This document shows, piece after piece, positions 63,085 to 64,000 of a stretch of DNA of 64,000 bases. The stretch covers positions 2,714,079-2,778,078 of the forward strand of contig NZ_LWLP01000001.1 of NCBI RefSeq assembly GCF_001641125.1. The letters are read 5' to 3'. The notes beneath the pieces are model-generated. The model did no database searches. It saw only the letters and a list, made by a program, of their open reading frames with translations, and was not told where the DNA came from. This DNA comes from Arthrobacter sp. OY3WO11 (GTDB lineage Bacteria > Actinomycetota > Actinomycetes > Actinomycetales > Micrococcaceae). The number at the start of each line of letters is the position of its first letter. Positions within the stretch are counted from its first letter, which is position 1. The translations under genes and the position numbers were made by a program.

Positions 63085-64000
63085 CTACGCCAGGCGGGTC
63101 AGCCAGCCATGCGTGTCCGGCACGGTGCCGGTCTGGATGCCGAGCAGCTGCTCGCGGATGGCCATGGTGGTCTCCCCTGCCTTGGCCTCCTCCGAGCCGA
63201 TGAACTCGGTGGCGTCCTTGAGGACTCCGATCGGCGTGATCACGGCTGCCGTGCCGCAGGCGAACACCTCGGCAATGTCACCGGAGGCGACGCCGTCGCG
63301 CCATTCATCGAGGGTGATCTTGCGCTCGGTGACGTCGCGGCCCATGTCCTTGGCCACCTGGATGACGGACATCCGGGTGATCCCTTCGAGGATGGTGCCG
63401 GTCAGCGCCGGGGTGACCAGCGAGCCGTCCTTCATCACGAAGAAAACGTTCATGCCGCCCAGTTCCTCGACCGCGTTGTCATTGAACTGGTCGAGGAAGA
63501 GGACCTGCTTGCAGCCGTTGGCCTCAGCCTCCTGCTGGGCGATCAGCGACGCCGCGTAGTTGCCGCCGCACTTCGCATCGCCGGTTCCGCCGCGGCCGGC
63601 GCGGGCGTACTCCCGTGAGATCCAGATGGACACGGGCTTCAGTTCGCCGCCGAAGTAGTTGCCGGCCGGGGAGGCAATCACACGGAAGGAGACTTCCCGT
63701 GCGGCGCGGACGCCCAAGAAGGCCTCGGTGGCGATCATGAACGGCCGCAGGTACAGCGCCTCACCTTCGCCGGCGGGGACCCATTCCTTGTCAATGGCAA
63801 CCAGCTCACGGATTGCCCCGAGGAAGTAGTCGGCCGGCAGTTCGGGAAGGGCGAGCCTGCGGGCGGACTTGTTCAGGCGTGCAGCGTTTGCTTCGGGACG
63901 GAAAGTCCAGATGGAGCCGTCCGCGTGGCGGTACGCCTTGAGCCCTTCGAAGATCTCCTGGCCGTAGTGGAAGACGGCAGCCGACGGGTCCAGGACAATG
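63085..64000 (-). CDS. ilvE: branched-chain amino acid aminotransferase, 5' part outside the window
   Basis: Fold-type IV aminotransferase for the last step of valine, leucine and isoleucine synthesis. About 305 residues are in view; the start lies beyond base 64000. Visible landmarks are FHYGQEIFEGLKAYR, RPEANAARLNKSARRL, PFMIATEAFLGV, the PLP-lysine region GTGDAKCGGNYAAS and the C-terminal FACGTAAVITPIG. The reading frame continues without a break from the right edge to the stop at 63085. It fits with leuCD upstream in the same pathway, about 11 kb away. Confidence 0.95.
   Translation of the reverse strand, partial: IVLDPSAAVFHYGQEIFEGLKAYRHADGSIWTFRPEANAARLNKSARRLALPELPADYFLGAIRELVAIDKEWVPAGEGEALYLRPFMIATEAFLGVRAAREVSFRVIASPAGNYFGGELKPVSIWISREYARAGRGGTGDAKCGGNYAASLIAQQEAEANGCKQVLFLDQFNDNAVEELGGMNVFFVMKDGSLVTPALTGTILEGITRMSVIQVAKDMGRDVTERKITLDEWRDGVASGDIAEVFACGTAAVITPIGVLKDATEFIGSEEAKAGETTMAIREQLLGIQTGTVPDTHGWLTRLA

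Overview
The window is a contiguous piece of a high-GC actinobacterial chromosome. Gene content, gene order and the protein sequences point to the family Micrococcaceae, most likely Arthrobacter or a close relative such as Pseudarthrobacter. This assignment is an inference: there is no rRNA gene here to fix it. Nearly all of the 64 kb is core genome in the order usual for actinobacteria, read mostly on the minus strand, with a few plus-strand insertions. No stretch longer than about 280 bases lacks an assigned feature.

Layout. 0-1.7 kb: acyl carrier protein and KAS II (fatty acid synthesis, plus strand). 1.8-12.6 kb (minus): the rpsP-khpA-rimM-trmD-rplS ribosomal operon, two tandem signal peptidases, rnhB, DUF2469, yraN, comM, dprA, xerC and a DUF3145 gene. 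12.6-18.1 kb: an uncharacterised gene, a ring-cleavage-type VOC enzyme behind a perfect palindrome, an amidohydrolase, a TPP riboswitch with thiC, and an alpha/beta-hydrolase whose nucleophile is replaced. 18.2-29.5 kb: ffh, zwf, glnK-amtB, an MFS exporter, ftsY and smc. 29.7-34.5 kb (plus): oleA, a fused oleBC and oleD, a complete long-chain olefin pathway lying between smc and mutM. 34.5-49.7 kb: mutM, rnc, rpmF, yceD, coaD, two plus-strand genes (DapC-like aminotransferase, spermidine-synthase-like protein), rsmD, recG, a DAK2 protein, thiL, a DUF3515 lipoprotein, ddl, gpsA, plsC and murA. 49.8-53.3 kb: leuDC, a palindromic operator, the divergent IclR-type regulator (NdgR/LtbR type) and a DUF1697 gene. 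53.3-54.4 kb: an IS481-type insertion sequence with a 6-bp target duplication. 54.4-64 kb: two overlapping dynamin-like membrane GTPases, tRNA-Glu, tRNA-Gln, a HAD phosphatase, gltX, a fumarylacetoacetate-hydrolase-family gene, an MBL-fold hydrolase, an orphan gene and the 3' part of ilvE.

How the genes fit together. The window supplies protein targeting and export (ffh, ftsY, two lepB), ribosome and tRNA maturation (rpsP, rimM, trmD, rplS, rpmF, rnc, rsmD, yceD), DNA processing (dprA, comM, recG, mutM, smc, xerC), envelope precursors (murA, ddl, plsC, gpsA), leucine and branched-chain amino acid synthesis (leuCD, ilvE, ndgR), thiamine synthesis (thiC, thiL) and nitrogen assimilation (amtB, glnK). 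Fatty-acid genes (acpP, fabF, plsC, the DAK2 protein) share the window with a pathway that condenses fatty acyl chains into hydrocarbons (ole).

I see no clearly new multi-gene system. The strongest leads are the ole cluster set into core synteny, the paired dynamin-like GTPases, the IS481-type element whose history can be read base by base (shared stop codons, an RBS-sequestering hairpin, a frameshift), a 68-bp near-perfect hairpin at 18.15 kb, and the heptad repeat at the start of RNase HII.
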